Shown piece after piece: positions 50,070-58,126 of a stretch of DNA of 64,000 bases. Location: contig NZ_BNEA01000001.1 of assembly GCF_016860525.1 (NCBI RefSeq), positions 310,001 through 374,000 of the forward strand, read 5' to 3'. The stretch is from Streptomyces rubradiris. GTDB taxonomy: Bacteria > Actinomycetota > Actinomycetes > Streptomycetales > Streptomycetaceae. Both the position numbers and the translations under genes were made by a program. The notes below the pieces were generated by a model. That model was given only the letters and a program-made list of their open reading frames with translations. It did no database searches and had not been told where the DNA came from. Each line of letters starts with the position of its first letter. The stretch's first letter is position 1.

Positions 50070-51374
50070 ATGACGGATGCGGCGGATCCGCTCGACGCGG
50101 GCGAACGGCTCGGGGCCGAGGAGCTGCGGGCGCTCCAGCTGGAGCGGCTGCGGGCCTCGCTGCGGCACGCGTACGAGCACGTGCCGTTCTACCGGGAGTC
50201 CTTCGACAAGGCGGGCGTCCGCCCGGAGGACTGCCGTACGCTCGCCGACCTGGCCCGCTTCCCCTTCACGACGAAGGCCGACCTCCGGGCGAACTACCCG
50301 TACGGCATGTTCGCCGTCCCCCGGGAGCGTATCCGCCGGCTGCACGCCTCCAGCGGCACCACGGGACAGCCCACGCTGGTCGGCTACACCGACCATGACC
50401 TCTCCGTGTGGGCCGACCTGGTGGCGCGGTCCCTGCGGGCGGCCGGCGGCCGGCCCGGCGATGTCGTCCATGTGGCCTACGGCTACGGGCTGTTCACCGG
50501 TGGCCTTGGTGCCCACTATGGTGCCGAGCGCCTGGGCTGTACGGTCGTCCCCGCCTCCGGCGGTATGACGGCCCGTCAGGTCCGGCTGATCCTGGACCTG
50601 GAACCGTCCGTCATCATGGTGACCCCCTCCTACATGCTCACGCTGCTGGACGAGTTCGAGCGGCAGGGCGTGGACCCGCGCGGCACCTCGCTGCGGGTGG
50701 GTGTGTTCGGGGCCGAGCCGTGGACCGAGCCGATGCGGCGGGAGATCGAGGAGCGGTTCGCGATCGACGCCGTCGACATCTACGGGCTGTCCGAGGTGAT
50801 CGGCCCCGGCGTCGCCCAGGAGTGTGCGCAGACCAAGGACGGGCTCCATGTGTGGGAGGACCACTTCTACCCGGAGATCGTGGACCCGGTCACGGGCGAG
50901 GTGCTGCCGGAGGGCGAGCGCGGCGAGCTGGTGTTCACCTCGCTGACCAAGGAGGCCATGCCGGTCGTCCGGTACCGGACGCGGGACCTGACCCGGCTGC
51001 TGCCCGGCACGGCCCGGGTGTTCCGGCGGATGGAGAAGATCACCGGGCGCAGCGACGACATGGTGATCCTGCGCGGGGTGAATCTCTTCCCGACGCAGAT
51101 CGAGGAGATCGTGCTGCGCACCCCCGGGGTGGCGCCGCACTTCCAGCTGCGTCTGACCCGGGAGGGCCGCCTCGACGCCCTGACCGTCCGGGTCGAGGCG
51201 CGCCCGGACGCGCCGCCGCAGGTGCGGGAGGCGGCGGCCCGGTCCATCGTCGCGGCGGTCAAGGACGGCATCGGGGTGTCGGTCCGGGCGGAGATCGTGG
51301 AACCGGAGTCCCTGGAGCGGTCGGTGGGCAAGATCCGCCGGATCGTGGACCTGCGGTCCGGGGGCGACGGGTAG
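50070..51374 (+). CDS. paaK: Phenylacetate-CoA ligase
   Basis: Activates phenylacetate (or a related aromatic acid) to its CoA thioester, the first step of aerobic phenylacetate breakdown; 434 residues. Family landmarks are LRHAYEHVPFYRESFDKAGV, FPFTTKADLRANYPYGMFAV, the ATP loop LHASSGTTGQPTLVGYT, AYGYGLFTGGLGAHYG, DIYGLSEVIGPGVAQECAQT, HVWEDHFYPEIVDPVTGEVL and GRSDDMVILRGVNLFPTQIE. No other paa genes (paaABCDE epoxidase) are in the window, so it may work with distant loci. A PaaR-like palindrome precedes it. A degraded MFS transporter lies just downstream. Confidence 0.95.
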   Translation: MTDAADPLDAGERLGAEELRALQLERLRASLRHAYEHVPFYRESFDKAGVRPEDCRTLADLARFPFTTKADLRANYPYGMFAVPRERIRRLHASSGTTGQPTLVGYTDHDLSVWADLVARSLRAAGGRPGDVVHVAYGYGLFTGGLGAHYGAERLGCTVVPASGGMTARQVRLILDLEPSVIMVTPSYMLTLLDEFERQGVDPRGTSLRVGVFGAEPWTEPMRREIEERFAIDAVDIYGLSEVIGPGVAQECAQTKDGLHVWEDHFYPEIVDPVTGEVLPEGERGELVFTSLTKEAMPVVRYRTRDLTRLLPGTARVFRRMEKITGRSDDMVILRGVNLFPTQIEEIVLRTPGVAPHFQLRLTREGRLDALTVRVEARPDAPPQVREAAARSIVAAVKDGIGVSVRAEIVEPESLERSVGKIRRIVDLRSGGDG

Positions 51375-51382
51375 GCGGGACC

Positions 51383-51812
51383 GTAGGCGGTGCTGACGCG
51401 GGCCCGCGCGTCCGGGCGTGGCGCGAAGTCGCGGGCCCGGTGGCCGACCTGGCCGCCCCGCACGGCCACGGCGAGGAGCAGCATGCCGCCGGCCGGCACC
51501 ATCAGTCCGGCGGTGCCGCCCGTGCCGCCGAGGACCAGCGCCCCCGCCGAGCCGATCACCCCGGGCAGGCACCACAGGCTCCGGTCCCCGGCGGTCCCCC
51601 GCGGGTCCGGCGATGGGGGTGCGGAACATGCTCGCGGTACCCACGAGCCCGAGCCCGCCCATGGTCTGGGCGCCCATGTCGTAGGTCGGCCCGGTCACGA
51701 GGAGGGTGAGCGCGGTCCAGGCGGCGCTGAAGCCGGCGAAGACGGTCGTCTGGCAGAGGCAGGAGTGCCGCAGGCCGGGTTCTTGGCGGAGCAGGCGCAG
51801 CGGGGCGGACAT
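51383..51812 (-). pseudogene. Truncated, frameshifted MFS transporter
   Basis: Remnant of the second half of an MFS permease. Frame one, from ATG 51812, reads LLRQEPGLRHSCLCQTTVFA.., GFSAAWTALTLLVTGPTYDM and FRTPIAGPAGDR, like helices 7-8. After an indel near 51580-51600 the reading continues in another frame as LPGVIGSAGALVLGGTGGTA and VGHRARDFAPRPDARARVST, the cytoplasmic-loop motif of helix 10-11. The N-terminal half and the final helices are missing; paaK begins directly after. Clearly not functional. Confidence 0.7.
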
Positions 51813-51912
51813 GAGAAGGCCGCACTGCGTCGCCGGGCCGCGCGCTGACCGGGACCCGCCGGGCCGGCCGGTGCCTGGTGACCGTGTCGGTGCGCCGTGC
51901 CGGACGTAGTCC

Positions 51913-53409
51913 CTAGTCGCCGAAGCGGTCGCGCAGTTCGCGTTTGAGGATCTTGCCGCTGGCGTTGCGCGGCAACTCCGGGACGAACAGCACGCGTTTG
52001 GGCGCCTTGAACGGGGCGATCCTGTCCTTCACATGGGCGATGAGCTGGTCCTCCGTCACCTCGGCGCGCGGGACGACGACCGCGGTGACGGCCTCGATCC
52101 ACCGTTCGTCGGGCAGGCCGATCACGGCGGCCTCGGCGACCGCCTCGTGGGTGTAGAGCACGTCCTCCACCTGGCGTGAAGCCACCAGTACGCCGCCGGA
52201 GTTGATGACGTCCTTCACGCGGTCGACGATGGTGAGATAGCCCTCGGCGTCCCGCACCGCGAGGTCCCCGGAGTGGAACCAGCCGCCGCGGAAGGCCTCG
52301 GCGGTCTCCTCGGGCCGGTCCCAGTAGCCCTCGCACAACTGCGGGGAGCGGTAGACGATTTCACCCGGGACCCCGACGGGGACGTCCTCGCCGTCCGCGT
52401 CGACCACCCGGGCGTCGACGAACAGGACGGGACGTCCGCAGGAGTCCGGCCGCGCGTCGTGCTCCTCGGGGCCGAGGACGGTGGCCAGCGGACCGATCTC
52501 GCTCTGGCCGAAGCAGTTGTAGAAGGCGAGGTGCGGCAGCCGTTCGCGCAGTCGCCGCAGCACCGGGACGGGCATGACCGACGCGCCGTAGTAGGCCTTG
52601 CGCAGCCCGGACAGGTCCCGGGTCGCGAAGTCCGGCCGACCCGCGAGGCCGATCCAGACGGTCGGCGGGGCGAACAGACTGTCCACGCGGCCGGTCTCGA
52701 TCAGGTCGAACAACCGGTCCCCGTAGGGCGCGTCCAGGATGAGGTTCGTCGCACCGACCGCCAGGTACGGAAGCAGGAACACGTGCGTCTGCGCCGAGTG
52801 GTACAGCGGCAGCGCGTGCACGGGCCGGTCGCCGGCCTCCAGGTCGAGGGCCGTGATGGCGCTCAGGTAGGCGTGCACCAGGGACCGGTGGGTCATCATC
52901 GCGCCCTTGGGCAGGGCGGTGGTGCCGGAGGTGTACAGCAGTTGCACGAGGTCCTCGGCGCGGGGTTCCGGGCCGTCGTACGGCGGTGCCCCCGGGAGCA
53001 GGGCGAGCAGCGAGTCGCCGGTGTCGCGCAGCGGCAGCGTCCGCGTGCCGTCCGGCAGCCGCCCGGTGAGGGCGGGGTCGGCGAGGACGAGCGCGCTGCC
53101 GGACTGGCCGAGGACATAGGCCAGGTCGTCGCCGGTGAGGTTGTGGTTGACCGGCACATGGACCAGGCCCGCGCGGGCGCAGGCGAGGAAGGCGATCAGA
53201 TAGGCGTCGGAGTTGTGGCCGTAGGCGGCGACCCGGTCACCGGGCGCGCGGCCCCCGGCGAGCAGCAGCGAGGCCGCGCGGGAGACGGCGTCGTCCAGTT
53301 GCTCGTACGTCCATGCCCGGTCGCCGTACTCGACGGCGACGCGCGCCGGGGTGCGCCGGGCGCTGCGCCGCAGCATCCCGTCGACGGTGCTGCCTTGTGC
53401 CTGCGTCAT
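51913..53409 (-). CDS. Acyl-CoA synthetase (AMP-forming), long-chain or CaiC-like
   Basis: 498-residue adenylate-forming enzyme that makes acyl-CoA. It has the ATP loop LLYTSGTTALPKGAMMTHRS, PVNHNLTGDDLAYVLGQSG, YNCFGQSEIGPLATVLGP, the adenylation core GWFHSGDLAVRDAEGYLTIV with DRVKDVINSGGVLV, and the C-terminal lysine in LPRNASGKILKRELRD. Fatty-acid-CoA ligase family; substrate open. ATG 53409; a 20-bp palindrome lies about 48 bp upstream. It is followed on the same strand by no gene; its neighbour upstream is another synthetase 103 bp away, so the two may be co-transcribed or separated by the palindrome. Confidence 0.9.
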   Translation of the reverse strand: MTQAQGSTVDGMLRRSARRTPARVAVEYGDRAWTYEQLDDAVSRAASLLLAGGRAPGDRVAAYGHNSDAYLIAFLACARAGLVHVPVNHNLTGDDLAYVLGQSGSALVLADPALTGRLPDGTRTLPLRDTGDSLLALLPGAPPYDGPEPRAEDLVQLLYTSGTTALPKGAMMTHRSLVHAYLSAITALDLEAGDRPVHALPLYHSAQTHVFLLPYLAVGATNLILDAPYGDRLFDLIETGRVDSLFAPPTVWIGLAGRPDFATRDLSGLRKAYYGASVMPVPVLRRLRERLPHLAFYNCFGQSEIGPLATVLGPEEHDARPDSCGRPVLFVDARVVDADGEDVPVGVPGEIVYRSPQLCEGYWDRPEETAEAFRGGWFHSGDLAVRDAEGYLTIVDRVKDVINSGGVLVASRQVEDVLYTHEAVAEAAVIGLPDERWIEAVTAVVVPRAEVTEDQLIAHVKDRIAPFKAPKRVLFVPELPRNASGKILKRELRDRFGD

Positions 53410-53456
53410 GCCTCAGGATCCTCGGCATGTGGCCCGGGGCGGGTCAAGCATCCGGG

Positions 53457-53476
53457 AGTGCCGAACGTCCGGCACT
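53457..53476. promoter_or_regulatory. 20-bp palindrome between two acyl-CoA synthetase genes
   Basis: AGTGCCGAACGTCCGGCACT has perfect 7-bp arms with a 6-bp centre. It lies 37 bp past the stop codon of the upstream synthetase and 48 bp before the start of the next, so it may be a terminator hairpin or an operator. Confidence 0.45.
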
Positions 53477-53512
53477 TGGTTCCAGCGCACATGTGGCCGG
53501 CCCATAGCAAGG

Positions 53513-55063
53513 TCACACCGGGCGTGTGCGTCCTTCCCAGTACGGCTCCCGCAGCCGCCGTTTGTACAGCTTGCCGTTGGGGTCGCGGGGCATCTCGGCG
53601 GTGAAGTCGACGGTCCTGGGCCGCTTGTAGGGGGCGAGCCGTCCGGCGCAGTGGTCCAGGATCGCGGCGGCGAGTCCGGGCCCGGGCTCGTGGTCCGGGG
53701 CCGGTTCGACGACGGCCTTGACCTCCTCGCCCCAGTCGTCGTGCGGGATGCCGAAGACGGCGGCGTCGGCGACGGCGGGGTGGCCGAGGAGCACGGACTC
53801 GATCTCGGCCGGGTAGATGTTGACCCCGCCGGAGATGATCAGGTCGATCTTGCGGTCGCGGAGGAAGAGGTAGCCGTCCTCGTCCAGGTAGCCGAGGTCG
53901 CCGACGGTGAAGAAGTCCCCGATGCGGTTCTTCCGCGTCTTGGTGTCGTCCTTGTGGTACGAGAAGCCGCCGGTGTTCATCTTCATGTAGACGGTGCCGA
54001 GCCGGCCGGGCGGCAACCGCTCGCCGTCCTCGTCGAAGACGGCGAGTTCGCTGATGGGCCAGGCCCTGCCGACGGTGCCGGGCTTCTTCAGCCAGTCCTC
54101 GGCGGTCGCGAAGGCCCCACCGCCCTCGCTCGCGGCGTAGTACTCCTCCACACACGGGCCCCACCAGTCGATCATCGCGCGTTTCACATGGTCGGGGCAG
54201 GGCGCGGCCCCGTGGATGGCGTGCCGCAGGGACGAGACGTCGTAGCGGGCCCTGACGTCGTCGGGGAGGGCCAGCAGCCGGTGGAACTGGGTCGGGACCA
54301 TATGGGTGTGGGTGCACTTGTGTGTGGCGATGAGGCGGAGCATCTCCTCGGGCGTCCACTTGTCCATCAGTACCAGGCGGTGGCCGATGTGCAGGGACGC
54401 GCCGGCGAACTGGAGGACGGCGGTGTGGTAGAGCGGCGAGCAGACGAGGTGCACGTTGCCGTCGTGGGGCCGGATGCCGAAGATGCCGAGGAAGCCGCCG
54501 AGGTGGGCCTCCTCGGGACGTTTGCCGGGCAGCGGGCGGCGGATGCCGCGGGGTCGGCCGGTGGTGCCCGAGGTGTAGTTCATGACCCAGCCCAGTTCCC
54601 GGTCCGCGGGTGCCGACGCGGGCTGTCCGGCGAGGAGGCGGTCGTACGGCCGGAAGCCCTCGGCGGTGCCGACGGCGTACCGGTGGCTCGCCGGGAGCCC
54701 GGCCTCGTCGGCGGCCCGGCGGGCCGGGCCGGCGTACCGCTCGTGGGCGAGGAGCACCTTGGCGCCGGAGTCGGCGACGATCCAGGCGATCTCCGGGCCC
54801 ACGAAGTGGTGGTTGACCGGTACGAGGTAGAGGCCGGCCTGGGTGGCGGCGAGGTAGGCGGTGAGGAACTCGGGCCCGTTGGGCAGGACGACGGCGAAGG
54901 CGTCGCCGCGCCGCAGGCCGGCCGCGCGCAGGCCGTGGACCAGGCGGTTGGCGGCGGCGTGCAGCCGGCCGGCGGTCCATTCCTCGCCGTCCGGCGCGAT
55001 CAGGGCGGTGCGATCGGGGTCCTGGGCGGCCTGGGCCCAGAAACCGGCGGGGGGTGTGTTCAC
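53513..55063 (-). CDS. Acyl-CoA synthetase (AMP-forming), FadD-type
   Basis: 516-residue adenylate-forming enzyme. GTG 55063 overlaps the previous stop codon (GTGA), so it is co-translated with the IpdC-like gene. Motifs: YTSGTTGRPRGIRRPLPGKR (ATP loop), VNHHFVGPEIAWIVADSGAK, VPTQFHRLLALPDDVRARYD, EYYAASEGGGAFATAEDWLK, GDFFTVGDLGYLDEDGYLFL, DRKIDLIISGGVNIYPAEIE, and the C-terminal lysine in MPRDPNGKLYKRRLRE. It belongs to the FadD4/FadD-like group of bile-acid or steroid-linked synthetases found in mycolic actinobacteria; substrate not set. Confidence 0.9.
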   Translation of the reverse strand: MNTPPAGFWAQAAQDPDRTALIAPDGEEWTAGRLHAAANRLVHGLRAAGLRRGDAFAVVLPNGPEFLTAYLAATQAGLYLVPVNHHFVGPEIAWIVADSGAKVLLAHERYAGPARRAADEAGLPASHRYAVGTAEGFRPYDRLLAGQPASAPADRELGWVMNYTSGTTGRPRGIRRPLPGKRPEEAHLGGFLGIFGIRPHDGNVHLVCSPLYHTAVLQFAGASLHIGHRLVLMDKWTPEEMLRLIATHKCTHTHMVPTQFHRLLALPDDVRARYDVSSLRHAIHGAAPCPDHVKRAMIDWWGPCVEEYYAASEGGGAFATAEDWLKKPGTVGRAWPISELAVFDEDGERLPPGRLGTVYMKMNTGGFSYHKDDTKTRKNRIGDFFTVGDLGYLDEDGYLFLRDRKIDLIISGGVNIYPAEIESVLLGHPAVADAAVFGIPHDDWGEEVKAVVEPAPDHEPGPGLAAAILDHCAGRLAPYKRPRTVDFTAEMPRDPNGKLYKRRLREPYWEGRTRPV

Positions 55064-56169
55064 CGGCCGCTCCTTCCGGCGATGCGGTTGATACGGTCCA
55101 CGGCCTGTTCGAAGCCGCGGGTGAGGTCGTCGACGACGGCCTGGACCGAGCGTTCGGCGGTCATCCGGCCGACGATCTGGCCGACGGGCGTGCCGAGCAG
55201 CGGTTCCACCTCGTACTTCTGGATGCGGGAGACCGCCTCGGCCACCAGCAGACCCTGCAACGGCATCGGCAGCGTGCCGGGTCCGGCCGGGTCGTCCCAG
55301 GCGTCGGTCCACGCGGTGCGCAGCTGGCGTGCCGGTTTTCCGGTCAGGGCACGGGAGCGGACGGTGTCCCCGGACCCGGCGGCGAGCAGCTTGCGGGTCA
55401 GGGCGGGCGAGTGCAGGTCTGCTTCTGTGGTGGTCAGCCATATGGAGCCCAGCCATACACCTTGGGCGCCGAGGGTGAGTGCCGCGGCCACCTGGGCGCC
55501 GCTGCCGATGCCTCCGGCGGCCAGGACGGGCAGCGGGTCGACGGCGTCGACGATTTCGGGGGTGAGGACCATGGTGGCGATCTCCCCGGTGTGTCCGCCG
55601 GCCTCGTAGCCCTGGGCCACGACGATGTCGATGCCGGCGTCCCGGTGCTTCACGGCGTGCCGGGCGCTGCCGGCGAGCGCGGCGACCGGGATGTCCCGGT
55701 CGTGGGCGCGCGCGACGACGTCGGCGGGCGGGGCGCCGAGGGCGCCGGCCAGCAACCGGATCGGGTGGTCGAAGGCGACGTCGAGCTGGGAGCGGGCGAC
55801 CTGCTCCATCCAGCCGGTGATGCGCCATCCGGAGGCCTCGCCCTCGGCCAGTTCGGGCACGCCGTGCGCGGCGAGGGTGTCGCGCACGAACCGCCGGTGC
55901 GCCTCGGGGATCATCGCCTCGACGTCGGCCTCCGTGACCCCCTCGACCTTCTTGGCGGGCATGACCACGTCCAGCCCGTAGGGTCGGCCGTCGGCGTGCG
56001 CGTCGAGCCAGTCGAGATCGCGTTCCAGGTCGTCGGGGACGGTGTAGCGGACCGCGCCGAGCACGCCGAAGCCGCCGGCCCGGCTGATGGCCGCGGCGAC
56101 GGCGGGGAACGGCGTGAAGCCGAAGACGGCGTGCTCGACTCCCAGTTTCCTGCTCAGCTCCGTCTGCAT
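55060..56169 (-). CDS. NAD(P)H-dependent flavin oxidoreductase, IpdC-like (nitronate monooxygenase family)
   Basis: FMN-dependent TIM-barrel protein of 369 residues. It has the nitronate-monooxygenase-family motifs FGVLGAVRYTVPDDLERDLD, YGLDVVMPAKKVEGVTEADV, VVAQGYEAGGHTGEIATMVL, LPVLAAGGIGSGAQVAAALT and LGAQGVWLGSIWLTTTEADL, and ends GDTVRSRALTGKPARQLRTA, which is close to mycobacterial IpdC of the HIP (steroid C/D ring) pathway. Start ATG 56169. It heads an operon with the FadD-type gene (GTGA overlap). A 17-bp palindrome, copy 2, lies 43 bp upstream. A genuine nitronate monooxygenase is the alternative. Confidence 0.88.
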   Translation of the reverse strand: MQTELSRKLGVEHAVFGFTPFPAVAAAISRAGGFGVLGAVRYTVPDDLERDLDWLDAHADGRPYGLDVVMPAKKVEGVTEADVEAMIPEAHRRFVRDTLAAHGVPELAEGEASGWRITGWMEQVARSQLDVAFDHPIRLLAGALGAPPADVVARAHDRDIPVAALAGSARHAVKHRDAGIDIVVAQGYEAGGHTGEIATMVLTPEIVDAVDPLPVLAAGGIGSGAQVAAALTLGAQGVWLGSIWLTTTEADLHSPALTRKLLAAGSGDTVRSRALTGKPARQLRTAWTDAWDDPAGPGTLPMPLQGLLVAEAVSRIQKYEVEPLLGTPVGQIVGRMTAERSVQAVVDDLTRGFEQAVDRINRIAGRSGR

Positions 56170-56211
56170 GGGCGCAGGATGGCCCAGCCGGCCGGAGGAC
56201 GGAAGCCCTTT

Positions 56212-56228
56212 TCTGATACATCGTCAGA
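56212..56228. promoter_or_regulatory. 17-bp palindrome, copy 2 (TCTGA-N7-TCAGA)
   Basis: TCTGATACATCGTCAGA has arms TCTGA and TCAGA at the same spacing as the site at 48158-48174. It lies 43 bp upstream of the IpdC-like start and about 110 bp upstream of the divergent beta-lactamase-fold gene. A shared regulator for both operons is inferred. Confidence 0.6.
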
Positions 56229-56335
56229 TTCTTCGGAGGGCCTCGCGCCCCGTTGACACACCCCGCGCCCGACAGGAAAGTTTCACGGTGCGGGACGGGT
56301 CCGGAAAGATACTTTCAGGCGGGAGGCCGCGGACG

Positions 56336-58126
56336 ATGACGGACGACCTGGCAGGCGGAAGAGCGGGCGGGCCGACCCGCAGGCGGCTCGTGGTGGGCTC
56401 CCTGGCCGCGGGCGGCGCCCTGGCCCTCGGCGCGTTGCCGACGGGCCCGGCCGCCGCCGCGCCCGCCGCGTCCGGCCGCCGCACCACCCTGCGGTACGGC
56501 TCCCCCGAACGCGCCGGGCTGCTCCCCGCGCAGCTGCGGCAACTCGTCGCGGACGCGGAGACGTTCCTCGCCCCCTCCCCCCGGCACCCGTGGTACGCGG
56601 GCGCCGTCCTGCTCGCCGGGCGCGGCGGCACGGTGGCCCTGCACGAGCCGATCGGCATGGCGGTGCGCTACTCGGCGTACGACGAGAAGACCGACACCGG
56701 CGTCGAGTTGCCGCCCGACCGGCGACTGCCGATGACCCGGGACACCGTGTTCGACCTGGCCTCGGTCTCCAAGCTGTTCACCTCGCTGCTCGCCGTGCAG
56801 CAGATCGAGCGGGGCGCGCTGGACCTGGGGGGCACGGTCGCCTCGTATCTGCCGGACTTCGGCCGCGCGGGCAAACACGAGGTGACGATCCGTCACCTCC
56901 TGACGCACACCTCCGGTTTGCGGGCATGGCTCCCGCTGTACACGGCGCCGGCCCACGCGGACAGGCTCCGGCTCATCTGGGACGAGGCGCTTCTCACCCC
57001 GCCGGGCTCGGCGTACCTGTACTCGGACCTGAACATGATCACGCTGGGGCTGGTCCTGGAGACCGTCACCGGCCGCCCGCTGGACGCGCTGCTGCACGAG
57101 GAGATCACCGGTCCCCTCGGCATGGACGGCACCCGCTACCGCCCGCCCGCCTCCTGGAGGCCGCGGATCGCGGCCACCGAGGACGCCCGCAAGCCCTGGT
57201 CCGGGCTGGACCGCGGGCTGGTGTGGGGCGAGGTGCACGACGAGAACGCCTACAGCCTGGACGGTGTCGCGGGCCACGCCGGGGTGTTCTCCCGCGCCTG
57301 GGACCTTGCGGTCCTCGGCCGGACCCTGCTCAACGGCGGGCGCTACGGCCGGAACCGCATCCTGCGGCCGGAGTCGGTGGAGCTGATGTTCACCGACTTC
57401 AACACGGCCTTCCCCGGCGACGAGCACGGCCTCGGCTTCGAGCTGTACCAGCACTGGTACATGGGGGCGATGGCCACCCCGCGCACGGCCGGCCACACCG
57501 GCTTCACCGGCACCTCGCTCGTGCTGGACCCCACGACCGACTCGTTCCTGGTCGTGCTCGGCAACTCCGTGCACCCGGTGCGCACGTGGCGTTCCGGTTC
57601 CGCTCCCCGGGTGGCGGCCGGCGACCGGCTCGCCCGCGCGGTGCCGGTCCGCCCGGCCCGGGGCCGTACGGCCTGGTTCTCGGGCATGGCGAACGCCACG
57701 GCCGCCACGCTCGCGCTGCCCGCGCTGGACACCTCCGCGGGCACGGCCCGGCTGCGCTGCGCCCTGTGGTGGGACACCGAACCCGGCGCCGACCGGCTGG
57801 TGTTGGAGTCCACCACGGACGGCGGCGCCACCTGGCGGCCGGTCCCCTTCACCACCGCCCGGCCCGGCGGCGGCCCGGAGGAGCATCCGGCGGGCGCGGT
57901 CTCCGGCTGGTCCGGCCGCGTCTGGCACCGGGTGACGGCCGAGCTGCCGGCCGGTCGCGGCCTGGGGCTGCGCTGGCGGTACGGCACCGACGCGCGGTAC
58001 GTGGGCCGGGGCGCGTACGTGGACGCGCTGCGCGTCGAGGCGGGCGGGTCGGTGCTGTTCGACGGGGCGCGCCCGGCGGACGCGGCGCGGATCACGGCGG
58101 TGGGCTGGCGGGAGTCGGCCGACTGA
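56336..58126 (+). CDS. Secreted serine hydrolase, beta-lactamase fold
   Basis: 596 residues from ATG 56336 with GGGAGG upstream. The N-terminus is a twin-arginine signal (TRRRLVVGSLAAGGALALGA), so the protein is exported folded. The class C/DD-peptidase-like catalytic domain has S143 in SVSKLFTSLL (SxxK), the Tyr motif YSDLNMITLG (Y229), and HTGFTGTSLVLDP near the KTG position. A C-terminal beta-sandwich of about 160 residues (LRCALWWDTEPGADRLVLES) follows. Esterase or peptidase activity on cell-wall or lactone substrates is likely; resistance to beta-lactams should not be assumed. Its 3' end overlaps the convergent flavoprotein gene by 35 bp. Confidence 0.9.
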   Translation: MTDDLAGGRAGGPTRRRLVVGSLAAGGALALGALPTGPAAAAPAASGRRTTLRYGSPERAGLLPAQLRQLVADAETFLAPSPRHPWYAGAVLLAGRGGTVALHEPIGMAVRYSAYDEKTDTGVELPPDRRLPMTRDTVFDLASVSKLFTSLLAVQQIERGALDLGGTVASYLPDFGRAGKHEVTIRHLLTHTSGLRAWLPLYTAPAHADRLRLIWDEALLTPPGSAYLYSDLNMITLGLVLETVTGRPLDALLHEEITGPLGMDGTRYRPPASWRPRIAATEDARKPWSGLDRGLVWGEVHDENAYSLDGVAGHAGVFSRAWDLAVLGRTLLNGGRYGRNRILRPESVELMFTDFNTAFPGDEHGLGFELYQHWYMGAMATPRTAGHTGFTGTSLVLDPTTDSFLVVLGNSVHPVRTWRSGSAPRVAAGDRLARAVPVRPARGRTAWFSGMANATAATLALPALDTSAGTARLRCALWWDTEPGADRLVLESTTDGGATWRPVPFTTARPGGGPEEHPAGAVSGWSGRVWHRVTAELPAGRGLGLRWRYGTDARYVGRGAYVDALRVEAGGSVLFDGARPADAARITAVGWRESAD

